Of a stretch of DNA of 64,000 nt, positions 47,568 to 57,845 are shown in pieces. Under the pieces are notes generated by a model. It had not been told where the DNA came from. It saw nothing but the letters and a program-made list of their open reading frames with translations, and did no database searches. The position numbers were made by a program, and so were the translations under genes. Source of the stretch: Streptomyces sclerotialus (lineage in GTDB: Bacteria > Actinomycetota > Actinomycetes > Streptomycetales > Streptomycetaceae); NCBI GenBank assembly GCA_000719105.1, contig JODX01000005.1, positions 385,082 through 449,081 of the forward strand, written 5' to 3'. Every line of letters starts with the position of its first letter. Position 1 is the first letter of the stretch.

Positions 47568-49688
47568 ATGACGACCGAGCCCGAATCCTTCCCCCGCCGG
47601 CACGCGCGCACCCAGCGGTTCACCCTCGGCGCGCCGCGTTCGTTCACCGTCTCCCCCGACGGTTCCCGTGTCGTGTTCCTGCGGTCGGCCTCCGGCACCG
47701 ACCGGGCCGGCAAGCTGTGGGTGCTCGATCCGGCGACCGGCGAGGAACGCCTCGCCGCCGATCCCCCGGCCCTGCTGAGCGGCAGGGCGGAGGAGCTGTC
47801 CGCCGCGGAGCGGGCGCGCCGCGAGCGCAGCCGCGAGGGCGGCGCCGGCATCGTCGGCTACGCCACCGACGTGGCCGTCGAGCTGGCCTCTTTCTCCTTG
47901 TCAGGGCGGCTTTTCGTGGCCGAGTTGCGGGCCGGTACCGCCCGGGCGCTCCCGGTCCCCGGGCCGGTGATCGACCCGCGTCCCTCCCCCGACGGACGCC
48001 TCGTCGCCTACGTCGCCGGGGGTGCCCTGCGCGTCGTCGGTGCGGAGGGCGAGGGCGACCGGGCGCTGCTGGAACCGGAGGCGGAGGGGGTGACGTACGG
48101 GCTGGCCGAGTTCGTGGCGGCCGAGGAGATGGACCGTCCCCGTGGTTTCTGGTGGTCGCCCGAGGGGGACCGGCTGCTGGTCGCGCGGGTGGACGACACG
48201 CCGGTGCGGCGCTGGTGGATCTCCGATCCGGCGCATCCGGAACGGGAGCCGCAGCGGGTCGCGTACCCGGCCGCCGGGACCGACAACGCGGAGGTCCGGC
48301 TGTTCGTCGCGGGGCTCGGCGGGCAGCGCACGGAGGTGGAGTGGGACCGGGCCCGGTATCCGTATCTCGCGCGTGTGCACTGGTCAGCGGCGGGTGCGCC
48401 GCTGATCCTGGTGCAGGCGCGCGATCAGTGCAGCCAGCTCTACCTGGCCGTGGACCCGGACTCGGGGGCCACCCGGATGGTGCACGCCGATGAAGATCCA
48501 CATTGGCTTGAACTGTTCCCCGGTGCACCGGCCTGGACGCCCTCCGGGCAGCTCGTGCGGATCGCCGACGAGGGCGGTGCGCGGGTGCTCGCGGTGGGCG
48601 AGCGGCCGTTGACGGGCGCCGCGCTGCATGTGCGTGCCGTACTGGACGTGACGGACGAGGACGTGCTGATCTCCGCGTCCGCCGGGGACACCGCGACCGA
48701 CTTGGAGATCGGCGAGGTGCACGTGTACCGCGTGAACGAGCTGGGTGTGGAGCGCCTGACACAGGAGCCCGGGGTGCACTCGGCGGTCCGCGCGGGCGGG
48801 GTGACGGTGCTGTCCTCCGCCGTACCGCACGAACCCGGTACCCGGGTCCAGGTGCTGAGGGACGGCAAGAAGGTGGCGACGGTCGCCTCGTACGCGGAGC
48901 ATCCCCGGCTGACCCCGCGCATGACCCTCACCGAAGGGGGCGCACGCCGCATCCCGTGCGCCGTGCTGTTGCCTACGGACTACCAGGGTGACGCCCCCCT
49001 GCCCGTGCTCATGGACCCGTACGGCGGGCCGCACGGCCAGCGGGTGCTCGCCGCGCACAACGCGCATCTGACCTCGCAGTGGTTCGCCGACCAGGGCTTT
49101 GCGGTGGTCGTCGCGGACGGGCGCGGGACGCCGGGCCGCTCCCCCGCCTGGGAGAAGGCGGTCAAGGACGACCTCGCGGCCGTCGTGCTCGAGGACCAGG
49201 TGGACGCCCTGCACGCGCTGGCCGCCGACTTCCCGCTCGACCTGGACCGGGTGGCGATCCGGGGCTGGTCCTTCGGCGGCTATCTCGCGGGGCTCGCGGT
49301 GCTGCGCCGCCCGGACGTCTTCCACGCCGGCATCGTCGGCGCGCCGGTGACGGACCTGCGCCTGTACGACACCCACTACCAGGAGCGCTACCTCGGACAC
49401 CCGGGCGAGCGGCCGGAGGTGTACTCGCGGAACTCGCTGATCGACGACTCGGGGCTGGTGGGGGCCGTCGAGCCGGCCCGCCCGACGATGGTGATCCACG
49501 GCCTGGCGGACGACAACGTCGTGGTGGCGCACTCGCTGCGGCTGTCCTCGGCCCTGCTCGCCGCGGGCCGCCCCCACGAGGTGCTCCCCCTGTCCGGCGT
49601 CACCCACATGACCCCGCAGGAGACGGTCGCGGAGAACCTGCTGCGCCTCCAGCTCGACTTCCTGCGGCGCGCCCTGAACCCGGGCTGA
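47568..49688 (+). CDS. S9 family dipeptidyl-peptidase (DPP-IV-like)
   Basis: 706 residues. The N-terminal beta-propeller (residues about 20-440) includes VAAEEMDRPRGFWWSPEGDRLLVARVD with the EE pair that anchors the substrate N-terminus in DPP-IV. The C-terminal hydrolase domain has Ser568 in GWSFGG, Asp648 in HGLADDNV and His680 in GVTHM, spaced as in DPP-IV. There is no signal peptide, so it is cytoplasmic. It probably removes dipeptides from imported peptides, which fits the neighbouring oligopeptide transporters. Confidence 0.92.
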   Translation: MTTEPESFPRRHARTQRFTLGAPRSFTVSPDGSRVVFLRSASGTDRAGKLWVLDPATGEERLAADPPALLSGRAEELSAAERARRERSREGGAGIVGYATDVAVELASFSLSGRLFVAELRAGTARALPVPGPVIDPRPSPDGRLVAYVAGGALRVVGAEGEGDRALLEPEAEGVTYGLAEFVAAEEMDRPRGFWWSPEGDRLLVARVDDTPVRRWWISDPAHPEREPQRVAYPAAGTDNAEVRLFVAGLGGQRTEVEWDRARYPYLARVHWSAAGAPLILVQARDQCSQLYLAVDPDSGATRMVHADEDPHWLELFPGAPAWTPSGQLVRIADEGGARVLAVGERPLTGAALHVRAVLDVTDEDVLISASAGDTATDLEIGEVHVYRVNELGVERLTQEPGVHSAVRAGGVTVLSSAVPHEPGTRVQVLRDGKKVATVASYAEHPRLTPRMTLTEGGARRIPCAVLLPTDYQGDAPLPVLMDPYGGPHGQRVLAAHNAHLTSQWFADQGFAVVVADGRGTPGRSPAWEKAVKDDLAAVVLEDQVDALHALAADFPLDLDRVAIRGWSFGGYLAGLAVLRRPDVFHAGIVGAPVTDLRLYDTHYQERYLGHPGERPEVYSRNSLIDDSGLVGAVEPARPTMVIHGLADDNVVVAHSLRLSSALLAAGRPHEVLPLSGVTHMTPQETVAENLLRLQLDFLRRALNPG

Positions 49689-49706
49689 GCGGTGCCGGAC
49701 ATGGCA

Positions 49707-49740
49707 ACAGGCCGGGGTGACATGGCGCACCCCGGCCTGT
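49707..49740. terminator. Bidirectional hairpin terminator
   Basis: A 13-bp perfect stem (49707-49719 with 49728-49740) between the peptidase gene and the leftward ABC operon, followed by TTA. Confidence 0.8.
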
Positions 49741-49862
49741 TTACGGCACCCGCACGGCCGTACGCTGTACAGTCTCCCGCGTCCGTATATCGGTAACGCG
49801 TCGGCTAAGTTGCCTCAGCGTTAACGAAGTTGATTCGGATGTGCACTACTGCTCCCGGACGG

Positions 49863-50891
49863 CTACTCCGGCGGCACGACCTGCTTCTCCTCCGCGAAGT
49901 GACAGGCCGAGTCGTGCGCGGCGGGACCGGTGGAGGCACGGAACTCCTCGGGCACGGCCAGCGGCGGCACCTCCAGCGCGCACCGCTCGCGCGCCTTCCA
50001 GCAGCGGGTGCGGAAGCGGCAGCCGGAGGGGATGTTCGTCGGGGCGGGCACGTCGCCGGAGAGGATGATCCGCTCCCGGTGCTCCCGCGCCCCGGGGTCC
50101 GGCACGGGCACCGCGGAGAGCAGGGCCTGGGTGTAGGGGTGCGTCGGGTGGTCGTAGATCTCGCTCTCGGTGCCGATCTCCACGATCCGCCCGAGGTACA
50201 TCACGCCGACCCGGTCGCAGATGTGCCGCACGATCGACAGGTCGTGCGCGATGAAGACGTAGGCGAGCCCGAACTCGCTCTGCAGCCGCTCCATCAGATT
50301 GATCACCTGGGCCTGTACGGACACGTCGAGCGCGGAGACCGGCTCGTCGGCGACGATGATCTCGGGCCGCAGCGCCAGCCCGCGCGCGATTCCGATGCGC
50401 TGCCGCTGGCCGCCGGAGAACTGGTGCGGATAGCGGTTGACGTGCTCGGGGTTGAGCCCGACCACCTCCAGCAGCTCCCGGACCCTCGCGCGCCGGTCGC
50501 CCTTCGGGGCGGCCTCGGGGTGGATCTCGAACGGCTCCCCGACGATGTCGCCCACGGTCATCCGGGGGTTGAGGGAGGTGTACGGGTCCTGGAACACCAT
50601 CTGGATGTTGCGCCGCACCGCCTTCAGCGCCCTGCCGGAGAGGCGGGTGATGTCCTCGCCCCGGTAGCGGATCGTCCCGGCGGTGGGCCGTTCCAGGTTG
50701 ACCAGCATCCGGGCGACCGTGGACTTGCCGCAGCCGGACTCGCCGACGATGCCGAGCGTCTCGCCCTTGAGCAGCGTGAAGTCGACCCCGTCGACGGCCC
50801 GCACGGCACCGACCTGCTTCTTGAAGAGGACGCCCTGGGTCAGCGGGTAGTGCTTGACCAGGCCGCCGACCTCCAGCACCGGTTCAGCCAT
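49863..50891 (-). CDS. Oligopeptide ABC transporter ATPase (OppF-like)
   Basis: 342 residues. Walker [10 protein letters not shown], signature FSGGQRQR, Walker B IIVADEP, and the OppF-type C-terminal Cys-rich motif ([17 protein letters not shown]...CHF) that can hold an Fe-S cluster. It powers peptide uptake. It overlaps the upstream oppD-like gene by 8 bases; the ribosome site is directly against the ATG, so it depends on coupling. Last gene of the leftward operon. Confidence 0.92.
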   Translation of the reverse strand: MAEPVLEVGGLVKHYPLTQGVLFKKQVGAVRAVDGVDFTLLKGETLGIVGESGCGKSTVARMLVNLERPTAGTIRYRGEDITRLSGRALKAVRRNIQMVFQDPYTSLNPRMTVGDIVGEPFEIHPEAAPKGDRRARVRELLEVVGLNPEHVNRYPHQFSGGQRQRIGIARGLALRPEIIVADEPVSALDVSVQAQVINLMERLQSEFGLAYVFIAHDLSIVRHICDRVGVMYLGRIVEIGTESEIYDHPTHPYTQALLSAVPVPDPGAREHRERIILSGDVPAPTNIPSGCRFRTRCWKARERCALEVPPLAVPEEFRASTGPAAHDSACHFAEEKQVVPPE

Positions 50892-51861
50892 CCTCCAGGC
50901 ACTCCCTCCAGAAGTGGCACGCGCTCCGGCGGCCGCCCGGCACCTCGTACAGGGGCGGGATGTCGGTCCGGCACACGTCCCTGGCCATCGGGCAGCGGGG
51001 GTGGAAGGCGCAGCCGCGCGGGATGTCGAGGAGGCTGGGCGGGAGTCCCTTGATCGCGTAGAGCTCCTGGCCCTTCTGGTCCAGGCGGGGGATCGACTCC
51101 AGCAGACCCCGGGTGTACGGGTGGGCGGGCGCCTTGTAGAGGTCGTGCACGGGGGCGGCCTCGACGATCCGGCCCGCGTACATCACCGCGATGCGGTCGG
51201 CGACGTCCGCCACGACGCCGAGGTCGTGGGTGATGAGGACGAGGCCCATGGTGAGCTCGCGCTGGAGCTCGGCGAGCAGGTCCATGACCTGGGCCTGCAC
51301 GGTGACGTCGAGGGCCGTGGTCGGTTCGTCGGCGATGATCAGGCCGGGCTCCAGGGCCAGCGCCATGGCGATCATGATGCGCTGGCGCATCCCTCCGGAG
51401 AACTGGTGCGGATAGTCCCGTACGCGCGCGGCGGCGGCCGGGATGCGGACCCGGTCCATCAGCTCGACCGCCCGGGCCCGTGCGTCCTTCCGCGACATCC
51501 CCCGGTGGACCACGAACATCTCGCCGAGCTGGTCGCCGACGGTCAGCACGGGGTTCAGCGCCGACAACGCGTCCTGGAAGATCATCGCCATCTCGGCGCC
51601 CCGGATCTTCCGGCGCTCCTTCTCCGGCAGTTTCAGCAGGTCGCGGCCCCGGAAGTGGATCTCGCCGCCGGTGATCCGCCCGGGCGGGATGTCGAGGATG
51701 CCCATCACGGCCTGCGCGGTCACCGACTTGCCGGAGCCGGACTCGCCGAGCACGGCCAGGGTCTCCCCCTTGCCGACGGCGTAGTCGACCCCGTTGACGG
51801 CCCTCGCGACCCCGTCCCGGGTGTGGAACTCCACGTGCAGGTCACGCACTTCGAGCAGCAT
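50884..51861 (-). CDS. Oligopeptide ABC transporter ATPase (OppD-like)
   Basis: 325 residues. Walker [10 protein letters not shown], signature FSGGMRQR, Walker B LIIADEP, and the C-terminal oligopeptide motif [34 protein letters not shown] before the ATG at 51861 lies inside the end of the permease gene, 9 bases downstream of its stop. It pairs with the OppF-like ATPase. Confidence 0.92.
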   Translation of the reverse strand: MLLEVRDLHVEFHTRDGVARAVNGVDYAVGKGETLAVLGESGSGKSVTAQAVMGILDIPPGRITGGEIHFRGRDLLKLPEKERRKIRGAEMAMIFQDALSALNPVLTVGDQLGEMFVVHRGMSRKDARARAVELMDRVRIPAAAARVRDYPHQFSGGMRQRIMIAMALALEPGLIIADEPTTALDVTVQAQVMDLLAELQRELTMGLVLITHDLGVVADVADRIAVMYAGRIVEAAPVHDLYKAPAHPYTRGLLESIPRLDQKGQELYAIKGLPPSLLDIPRGCAFHPRCPMARDVCRTDIPPLYEVPGGRRSACHFWRECLEDG

Positions 51862-51870
51862 GGCGGCGGC

Positions 51871-52950
51871 TCACCTCAGCTTGGGGTCGAGGGCGTCGCG
51901 CACCGCGTCGCCGAGCATGATGAACGCGAGGACGGTGACCGCGAGCGCGCCCGAGGGCCACAGCAGCGCGTGCGGGGCGTTGCGGACGTACGGGGACGCG
52001 GAGGAGATGTCGATCCCCCAGGAGACGCTCGGCGGTTTCAGCCCGACGCCCAGGTACGACAGGGTCGCCTCCAGGGCGATGTACGTGCCGAGCGCGATGG
52101 TGGCCACGACGATGACGGGCGCGACGGCGTTGGGCGCGATGTGCCGCAGCAGGATGCGGGAGGGGGAGGCGCCGAGCGCGCGGGCGGCCTGCACGTAGTC
52201 GTGCTGTTTCGCGGTGATCACCGAACCGCGGGCGATCCGGGAGATCTGCGGCCAGCCGAGCAGCACGATGAACCCGACGACGGGCCAGACGGTGCTGCTG
52301 GTGATGACGGAGAGCAGGACGAGGCCGCCGAGCACCACCGGGATCGCGAAGAAGATGTCGGTGGCCCGGGACAGGACCGCGTCCCACTTGCCGCCGAAGA
52401 ACCCGGCGAGCCCGCCGAGGACGCTGCCCAGGAGGGCGACCCCGAGGGTGGCGCAGACGCCGACGGTCACCGAGGCCCGCGCCCCGTACACGGTCCGTGT
52501 GTACACGTCGCAGCCCTGGCCGTTGTACCCGAACGGGTGGCCGGGTTCGGCGCCGTCCTGGGCCTTGGCGAGGTCGCAGCGCAGCGGGTTGCCGGAGGCG
52601 ATCAGCGACGGCCAGAGGGAGATGACGACCAGGAAGAGGATGACCAGGGCCGAGAGGATGAAGACCGGGTTGCGGCGCAGGTCGCGCCAGGCGTCGGACC
52701 ACAGGGAGCGGGCCCGCTCGTCGCGGCCGGCCGGCTCCGGTTCGCGCGGCTCCTGCTCCAGGGTCTCCGCCTCGGCGGCACCGAGGTCCATGGCGCCGCC
52801 CATGCCGGTCGCGGCGACGGCGCCGTCCTCGGGGGCGCGGCTCTCCCCCGAGACGGACGGCCGCTCGCCCGGGAGGTGCCGGCGCTCCCCCTGGGCGTCC
52901 GGGCGCTCACCCGGGACCTCGGGGCGCTCCGGCGGCTGCGGCTCAGACAT
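51871..52950 (-). CDS. Oligopeptide ABC transporter permease (OppC-like)
   Basis: 359 residues. A long charged N-terminus (EPQPPERPEVPGERPDAQGE..., with repeated GERP motifs) precedes the first membrane helix near residue 115. The inner-membrane permease motif is LGASPSRILLRHIAPNAVAPVI (EAA loop), then LGVGLKPPSVSWG, typical of OppC/DppC. It overlaps the OppB-like gene by 8 bases. Confidence 0.9.
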   Translation of the reverse strand: MSEPQPPERPEVPGERPDAQGERRHLPGERPSVSGESRAPEDGAVAATGMGGAMDLGAAEAETLEQEPREPEPAGRDERARSLWSDAWRDLRRNPVFILSALVILFLVVISLWPSLIASGNPLRCDLAKAQDGAEPGHPFGYNGQGCDVYTRTVYGARASVTVGVCATLGVALLGSVLGGLAGFFGGKWDAVLSRATDIFFAIPVVLGGLVLLSVITSSTVWPVVGFIVLLGWPQISRIARGSVITAKQHDYVQAARALGASPSRILLRHIAPNAVAPVIVVATIALGTYIALEATLSYLGVGLKPPSVSWGIDISSASPYVRNAPHALLWPSGALAVTVLAFIMLGDAVRDALDPKLR

Positions 52951-53866
52951 AGCGGATCCTCGGGTCGAGTACGGCGTACAGCAGGTCGACCAGCAGGTTG
53001 GCGACCAGGAAGACCAGCACCAGAACGGTCACGAAGCCGACGACTGTCTGGGTGTTCTGGCGGAGGATGCCCTGGTAGAGCTGGTAGCCGACGCCGTGGA
53101 TGTTGAAGATCCGTTCGGTGACGATGGCGCCGCCCATGAGCGCGCCGATGTCGGTGCCGATGAAGGTGACGACGGGGATCAGGGAGTTGCGCAGCAGATG
53201 CCGGGTGATCACCCGGCGGCGGGGCAGGCCCTTGGCGACGGCGGTGCGCACATAGTCGGCGCGGGTGTTCTCGGCGATCGACGTACGGGTGAGCCGGGTG
53301 ACGTAGGCGAGGGAGACGGACGCCAGCACCAGCCCGGGCACGATCAGCTCGTCGAGGCGGGCCCCCGTCGAGACGGACGGCTTGATCCACTCCCATTCGA
53401 CGCCGAGCAGCAGCTGGAGCAGCAGGCCGGTGACGAAGGTGGGGACCGAGATGACCACCAGGGTGACCAGCAGGACGCCCGTGTCGACGGGCCGGCCGCG
53501 GCGCAGCCCGGTGACGACGCCCAGCACGATCCCGATGACGATCTCGAAGAGGATCGCGACGACCGTCAGCCGGATCGTCACCGGGAAGGCGCTCGCCATC
53601 AGCTCGGTGACCGGCTGCCCGTTGAACGCGGTCCCGAAGTCACCGGTGAAGACGTTGCCCATGTACGTCAGGTACTGCTGCCACACCGGCTGGTCGAGGC
53701 CGAAGTCGTGGCGCAGCCGGGCGGCGGTGGCGGGGTCGCACTCCCGGTCCCCGCACAGGCCCGCGACGGGGTCGCCCATCACGTTCACCATCAGGAAGAT
53801 CAGCAGGGTGGCGCCGATGAAGACCGGGATCATCTGGAGCAGGCGCCGCACGACGTATCGGCCCAT
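52943..53866 (-). CDS. Oligopeptide ABC transporter permease (OppB-like)
   Basis: 307 residues starting MGRYVVRRLLQMIPVFIGATLLIFLMV, the usual OppB start. The loop VAKGLPRRRVITRHLLRNSLIPVVTFIG is the ATPase-contacting EAA motif. It has six membrane segments. It starts 6 bases after the binding-protein stop. Confidence 0.92.
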   Translation of the reverse strand: MGRYVVRRLLQMIPVFIGATLLIFLMVNVMGDPVAGLCGDRECDPATAARLRHDFGLDQPVWQQYLTYMGNVFTGDFGTAFNGQPVTELMASAFPVTIRLTVVAILFEIVIGIVLGVVTGLRRGRPVDTGVLLVTLVVISVPTFVTGLLLQLLLGVEWEWIKPSVSTGARLDELIVPGLVLASVSLAYVTRLTRTSIAENTRADYVRTAVAKGLPRRRVITRHLLRNSLIPVVTFIGTDIGALMGGAIVTERIFNIHGVGYQLYQGILRQNTQTVVGFVTVLVLVFLVANLLVDLLYAVLDPRIRYV

Positions 53867-53872
53867 GAGACC

Positions 53873-55489
53873 TCAGCTCACCTGGATGCGGTCGTAGACG
53901 GGGATGCTGAACGGGTTGAGCGACACGTCGGACAGCCGCTCCGAGTAGCCCGCGCTGCCGTTCTGGTACCAGAGCGGGATGGCCGCCATGTCGTCCCGGA
54001 CGACCTCCTCGGCCTGCTGGAACTTCTCGATCGCCGCGGCGGTGTCGGTCTCCGCGTTGGCCTCGTCGACGAGCCGGTCGAACCGGGCGTTGGACCACTT
54101 GCCGTCGTTGGACGAGGCGTCGGTGTAGTAGAGCGGCTGCAGGAAGTTCTGTATGAGCGGGTAGTCCATCTGCCAGCCGGCGCGGAACGGGCCGGACATG
54201 TTCCTGTCGGTGATCTGGCTGCGGAAGTCGGCGAAGGTGCCGATCGGGTTGCCGACGCAGGCCTTGTCGTCGCCGAGGGCGTTGTTGACGGAGTTGCAGA
54301 GGGCGTCGACCCATTCCCGGTGGGATCCGGTGTCCGCGTTGTACGTGATCCGCACCTGGCCGCCGGGCAGTCCGCCGCCCTCCTCGACCAGCTTCTTCGC
54401 GGCTTCGGGGTCGTACTCGCAGGCGTCGCCGCACAGGCCCGCCCGGTAGCCGCCCTCCTCGCCGAGGACGGGCGAGGTCCAGTCGGTGGCGGGGGTGCGG
54501 GTCCTGCGGAAGATCGTCTCGGTGATCTGCTCGCGGTCGATCGCCCGGGACAGGCCCTTACGGACCTTCTCCATGCCCTTCCGGTCCCAGTTCTTGTCGT
54601 AGTAGGGGAAGGCGAGCGTCTGGATGATGCCGGCCGGGGTGTTGATGTACCGGCCCTCGAGGTCGGTGTCCACGTTCTTGAGCTGGCTGGCCGGGACGTC
54701 GTCGACCAGGTCGAGGTTGCGGGCCAGCAGGTCGGTGTAGGCGGTGTTGGTGTCGGTGTACACCCTGAGGTCGACCCCGTCGTTCCGTGCCTTGTCGGGG
54801 CCGGGGTAGTCCTGCCAGGTGCGCAGGGTGAGCTGGGCGCCCTTGGTGTAGGACTCGACGGCGTACGGGCCGTTGCCGACCGGTTTCTCCAGCCAGGCGT
54901 CGTGGTCGTCGAAGAAGGCCCGGGGCAGCGGGACGAAGGCGGCGTAGCCGAGGGTGTCGGGGAAGGACGAGAACTTCTGGCTCAGCCGCACCGTGAAGGT
55001 CAGGTCGTCGACCACCTCCAGCCCGGAGAGGGTGTCGGCGCGCTGCCTGCCGCTGTCCGGGTGGGTCTTGTCGTAGCCCTCGATGTACTGGAAGAAGTAG
55101 GCGTTCTTCTGGTTGTTCTCCGCGCTCGCCCCGTAGTTCCAGGCGTCCACGAAGGACCGGGCGGTGACCTTCTCGCCGTTGCTGAAGGTCCAGCCGTCCT
55201 TGACGGTGATGCGGAAGTTCCGCGAGTCCGAGGTCTCGATCTTCTCCGCGAGCATGTCCTTCGCCTCGGCGGTCTCCGGGTCGTACTGCTTCAGCCCCCG
55301 GAAGATCATGGAGAGCACCTTGCCGCCCTGCACCTCGTTGGTGTTGGCCGGCTCCAGCGGGTTCTGCGGGTCGCCCCAGGAGGCACTGAGCACCGCCCCG
55401 CTGCTCTCCCCGCCGCCCCCGCAGCCCGCCGCCACGAGCACCGCCGCCGCCGCGCATACGGCCCATGGGGCGTGCGTGCGTCCACGCAT
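53873..55489 (-). CDS. Oligopeptide-binding lipoprotein (OppA/BldKB-like)
   Basis: 538 residues. The signal peptide WAVCAAAAVLVAAGC has its lipobox Cys near residue 23. The SBP type 5 domain follows: SWGDPQNPLEPANTNEVQGGK, KIETSDSRNFRITVKDGWTFSNGEKVTARSFVDAWNYG, VGNGPYAVESYTKGA. It is the first gene of a five-gene operon, with GAGGAGG before the ATG at 55489. The protein style resembles BldKB-type oligopeptide receptors that influence aerial growth in Streptomyces; whether this copy has that role cannot be told. Confidence 0.9.
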   Translation of the reverse strand: MRGRTHAPWAVCAAAAVLVAAGCGGGGESSGAVLSASWGDPQNPLEPANTNEVQGGKVLSMIFRGLKQYDPETAEAKDMLAEKIETSDSRNFRITVKDGWTFSNGEKVTARSFVDAWNYGASAENNQKNAYFFQYIEGYDKTHPDSGRQRADTLSGLEVVDDLTFTVRLSQKFSSFPDTLGYAAFVPLPRAFFDDHDAWLEKPVGNGPYAVESYTKGAQLTLRTWQDYPGPDKARNDGVDLRVYTDTNTAYTDLLARNLDLVDDVPASQLKNVDTDLEGRYINTPAGIIQTLAFPYYDKNWDRKGMEKVRKGLSRAIDREQITETIFRRTRTPATDWTSPVLGEEGGYRAGLCGDACEYDPEAAKKLVEEGGGLPGGQVRITYNADTGSHREWVDALCNSVNNALGDDKACVGNPIGTFADFRSQITDRNMSGPFRAGWQMDYPLIQNFLQPLYYTDASSNDGKWSNARFDRLVDEANAETDTAAAIEKFQQAEEVVRDDMAAIPLWYQNGSAGYSERLSDVSLNPFSIPVYDRIQVS

Positions 55490-55923
55490 GGAGTGCCTCC
55501 TCGTGAGTGTGCCGTGCGCCGGCGCCGGGCCACTGGTCCGTACCGGTCACTCTCCATCGATAGGGGAGGAAGCACACATTCGCCTCACCCGTCCGGGGTT
55601 ATGCGTCCCTCGTCCGGGGCCCGGCTCGCCCGTCCGGCGGCACGGCGCGGAGGGCGGCCGCACCACGGCGGCCCCCTCGACCCGCCGGCCTCCCGAGCAC
55701 CGTCAGGCATCCACCAGGGAGGCTTCACCGGACTGGACCACTGACCGGACACCCCGGCCAACTCCCGTGTTTTAGCAGGCCAGATGGGTAGCCATGCGCC
55801 GTTGACGCGCGCAGAGTGGCGCTGGTACACACTCATCAGCCCAGGTGGCGTCAGTCCGGAAGAACCCGATCAAGCACCGCAGCCAGCCTTAACCGTGCGA
55901 GTGACGACGCGAGGTCCCGACCT
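55490..55923. promoter_or_regulatory. Divergent promoter region of two peptide-transport operons
   Basis: About 430 gene-free bases. For the rightward operon TTGACG (55802-55807) and TACACT (55826-55831), 18 bases apart, form a good housekeeping-type promoter, giving a leader of about 85 bases. The leftward promoter is less clear. No strong dyad was noticed. Confidence 0.5.
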
Positions 55924-57786
55924 ATGAGCAGCCAAGACCACCACGGCAGAGGACGCACCGGTCCCCGTATCCCCCGGCCCCGGACCTTACGGCTCGTCGC
56001 CGCCGGCGTCGGCGCCCTGGCCCTCACGGCCGCCCTCGCGACCCCGCTCTCCCCGGCGCCCCAGCAGGCCGCCGCGGACGACGGGAAGAAGGTGCTCACC
56101 GTCGCCGTCGCGCAGAGCATCGACTCGCTGAGCCCGTTCCTGGCCAGCCGCCTGGTCAGCACGAGCATCCTCCGGCTGACGTACGAGTTCCTGAACAACT
56201 ACGACGCGAAGGACGCCCACGCGGTCCCGGGCCTGGCCACCGAGTGGAAGCCGTCCGCCGACAAGCTCACCTGGACCTACAAGATCCGCTCCGACGCCAC
56301 CTGGTCGGACGGCAAGAAGGTCACCGCCGAGGACGCGGCCTGGACCTTCAACAAGATGATGACCGACCCGAACGCGGCCACCGCGAACGGCAGCTTCGTC
56401 GGCAACTTCAGGAAGGTGACCGCCCCGAGCCCCACCGAGCTCGTCATCGAGCTGGACAAGCCGCAGGCCACGATGACCGCGCTCGACGTCCCGATCGTGC
56501 CCAAGCACGTGTGGGAGAAGGTCGGGGACTTCTCGAAGTTTAACAACGACAAGGACTTCCCCGTCGTCGGCAACGGCCCGTACATCCTCACGGACTACGA
56601 GCCCGACAGCTTCGTACGGCTGGAGGCGAACAAGGAGTTCTGGCGCGGCGCCCCGAAGTTCGACGAGCTGGTCTTCAAGTACTACAAGGACGGCGACGCG
56701 GCCGTGGCGGCACTGCAGAAGGGCGAGGTGTCCTTCGTCAGCAACCTCACGCCCGCGCAGGCGGACTCGCTCGAGGGCCAGGAGAACATCGAGGTCAACG
56801 ACGCGCCCGGCCGCCGTTTCCTCGCCCTCGCCGTCAACCCGGGCGCCCGCGCGAAGGACGGCGAGCGCTTCGGTGACGGGCACGAGTCCCTGCTGGACCA
56901 GCGGGTGCGGCAGGCGCTGTTCCTCGCGGTCGACCGCGAGACCCTGATCGACAAGGTCTACCAGGGCCACGCCGTCGAGGGCGAGGGATACATCCCGCCG
57001 CGCTTCTCCACGTACTACTGGAAGCCCTCGGCGGACCAGAAGCTCGCCCACGACCCGGCCGAGGCGGCCCGGCTCCTCGACGCGGCCGGGTACAAGAAGA
57101 ACGGCGACGGCAAGCGGGTCGGCAAGGACGGGAAACCGATCACCTACCGCGTCCTGTGCCACGCCACCGAGCCCAACGACAAGGCGATCGGCCAGTACCT
57201 CAAGGAGTGGTGGGGCGACCTCGGCATCGGCATGGACCTCCAGTGCCTGGACAACGTCTCCGACCCCTGGCTGGCGGGCACCTACGACCTCGCCTTCGAC
57301 GGCTGGTCCGTCAACCCCGACCCGGACTTCGTGCTGTCCATCCACACCTGCGCGGCCCTGCCCGCCACCCGCGAGGACACCGGCGCCACCGACAACTTCA
57401 TCTGCGACGAGAAGTACGACGACCTGTACGACCGGCAGCTCGCCGAGTACGACCCCGCCAAGCGGGCCGGCCTTGTCAAGCAGGCGGTGTCGCGGCTGTA
57501 CGACACGGGGTACATGAACGTCGTGGCGTACCCCAACGCCATGGAGGCCTACCGCACCGACCAGATCGCCTCCATCACGACGATGCCCGAGGACGCGGGC
57601 AACATCTTCGGCCAGGACGGTTACTGGAGCTGGTGGTCGGCTGTCCCGGCGGACTCCGGCGGATCCTCCGACGGGGGCGGCTCGGCGGGCGTCATCACCG
57701 GTGTGGCCGTGGGTGTCGTCCTCCTCGCGGGCGTCGGCGGATTCCTGGCCATGCGCCGCCGTGCCACCGCAGAGGACCGCGAGTAG
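55924..57786 (+). CDS. Membrane-anchored peptide-binding protein (SBP family 5)
   Basis: 620 residues. A Sec-type N-terminus (RPRTLRLVAAGVGALALTAALATPLSPAPQ, no lipobox) is followed by an SBP type 5 domain (LTVAVAQSIDSLSPFLASRL, WKPSADKLTWTYKIRSDATWSDGKKVTAEDAAWTF, GNGPYILTDYEPDSFV). After a Ser/Gly linker comes a C-terminal membrane helix (AGVITGVAVGVVLLAGVGGFLAM) and RRR. So it is held by its C-terminus, not by lipid. The ATG at 55924 has GAGG upstream. First gene of the rightward operon. Confidence 0.9.
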   Translation: MSSQDHHGRGRTGPRIPRPRTLRLVAAGVGALALTAALATPLSPAPQQAAADDGKKVLTVAVAQSIDSLSPFLASRLVSTSILRLTYEFLNNYDAKDAHAVPGLATEWKPSADKLTWTYKIRSDATWSDGKKVTAEDAAWTFNKMMTDPNAATANGSFVGNFRKVTAPSPTELVIELDKPQATMTALDVPIVPKHVWEKVGDFSKFNNDKDFPVVGNGPYILTDYEPDSFVRLEANKEFWRGAPKFDELVFKYYKDGDAAVAALQKGEVSFVSNLTPAQADSLEGQENIEVNDAPGRRFLALAVNPGARAKDGERFGDGHESLLDQRVRQALFLAVDRETLIDKVYQGHAVEGEGYIPPRFSTYYWKPSADQKLAHDPAEAARLLDAAGYKKNGDGKRVGKDGKPITYRVLCHATEPNDKAIGQYLKEWWGDLGIGMDLQCLDNVSDPWLAGTYDLAFDGWSVNPDPDFVLSIHTCAALPATREDTGATDNFICDEKYDDLYDRQLAEYDPAKRAGLVKQAVSRLYDTGYMNVVAYPNAMEAYRTDQIASITTMPEDAGNIFGQDGYWSWWSAVPADSGGSSDGGGSAGVITGVAVGVVLLAGVGGFLAMRRRATAEDRE

Positions 57787-57845
57787 CCCATGAACCGACC
57801 GCACACGAACGCGCCGCCCCCCACCGGAGCACCGGGCGGCCGCCC

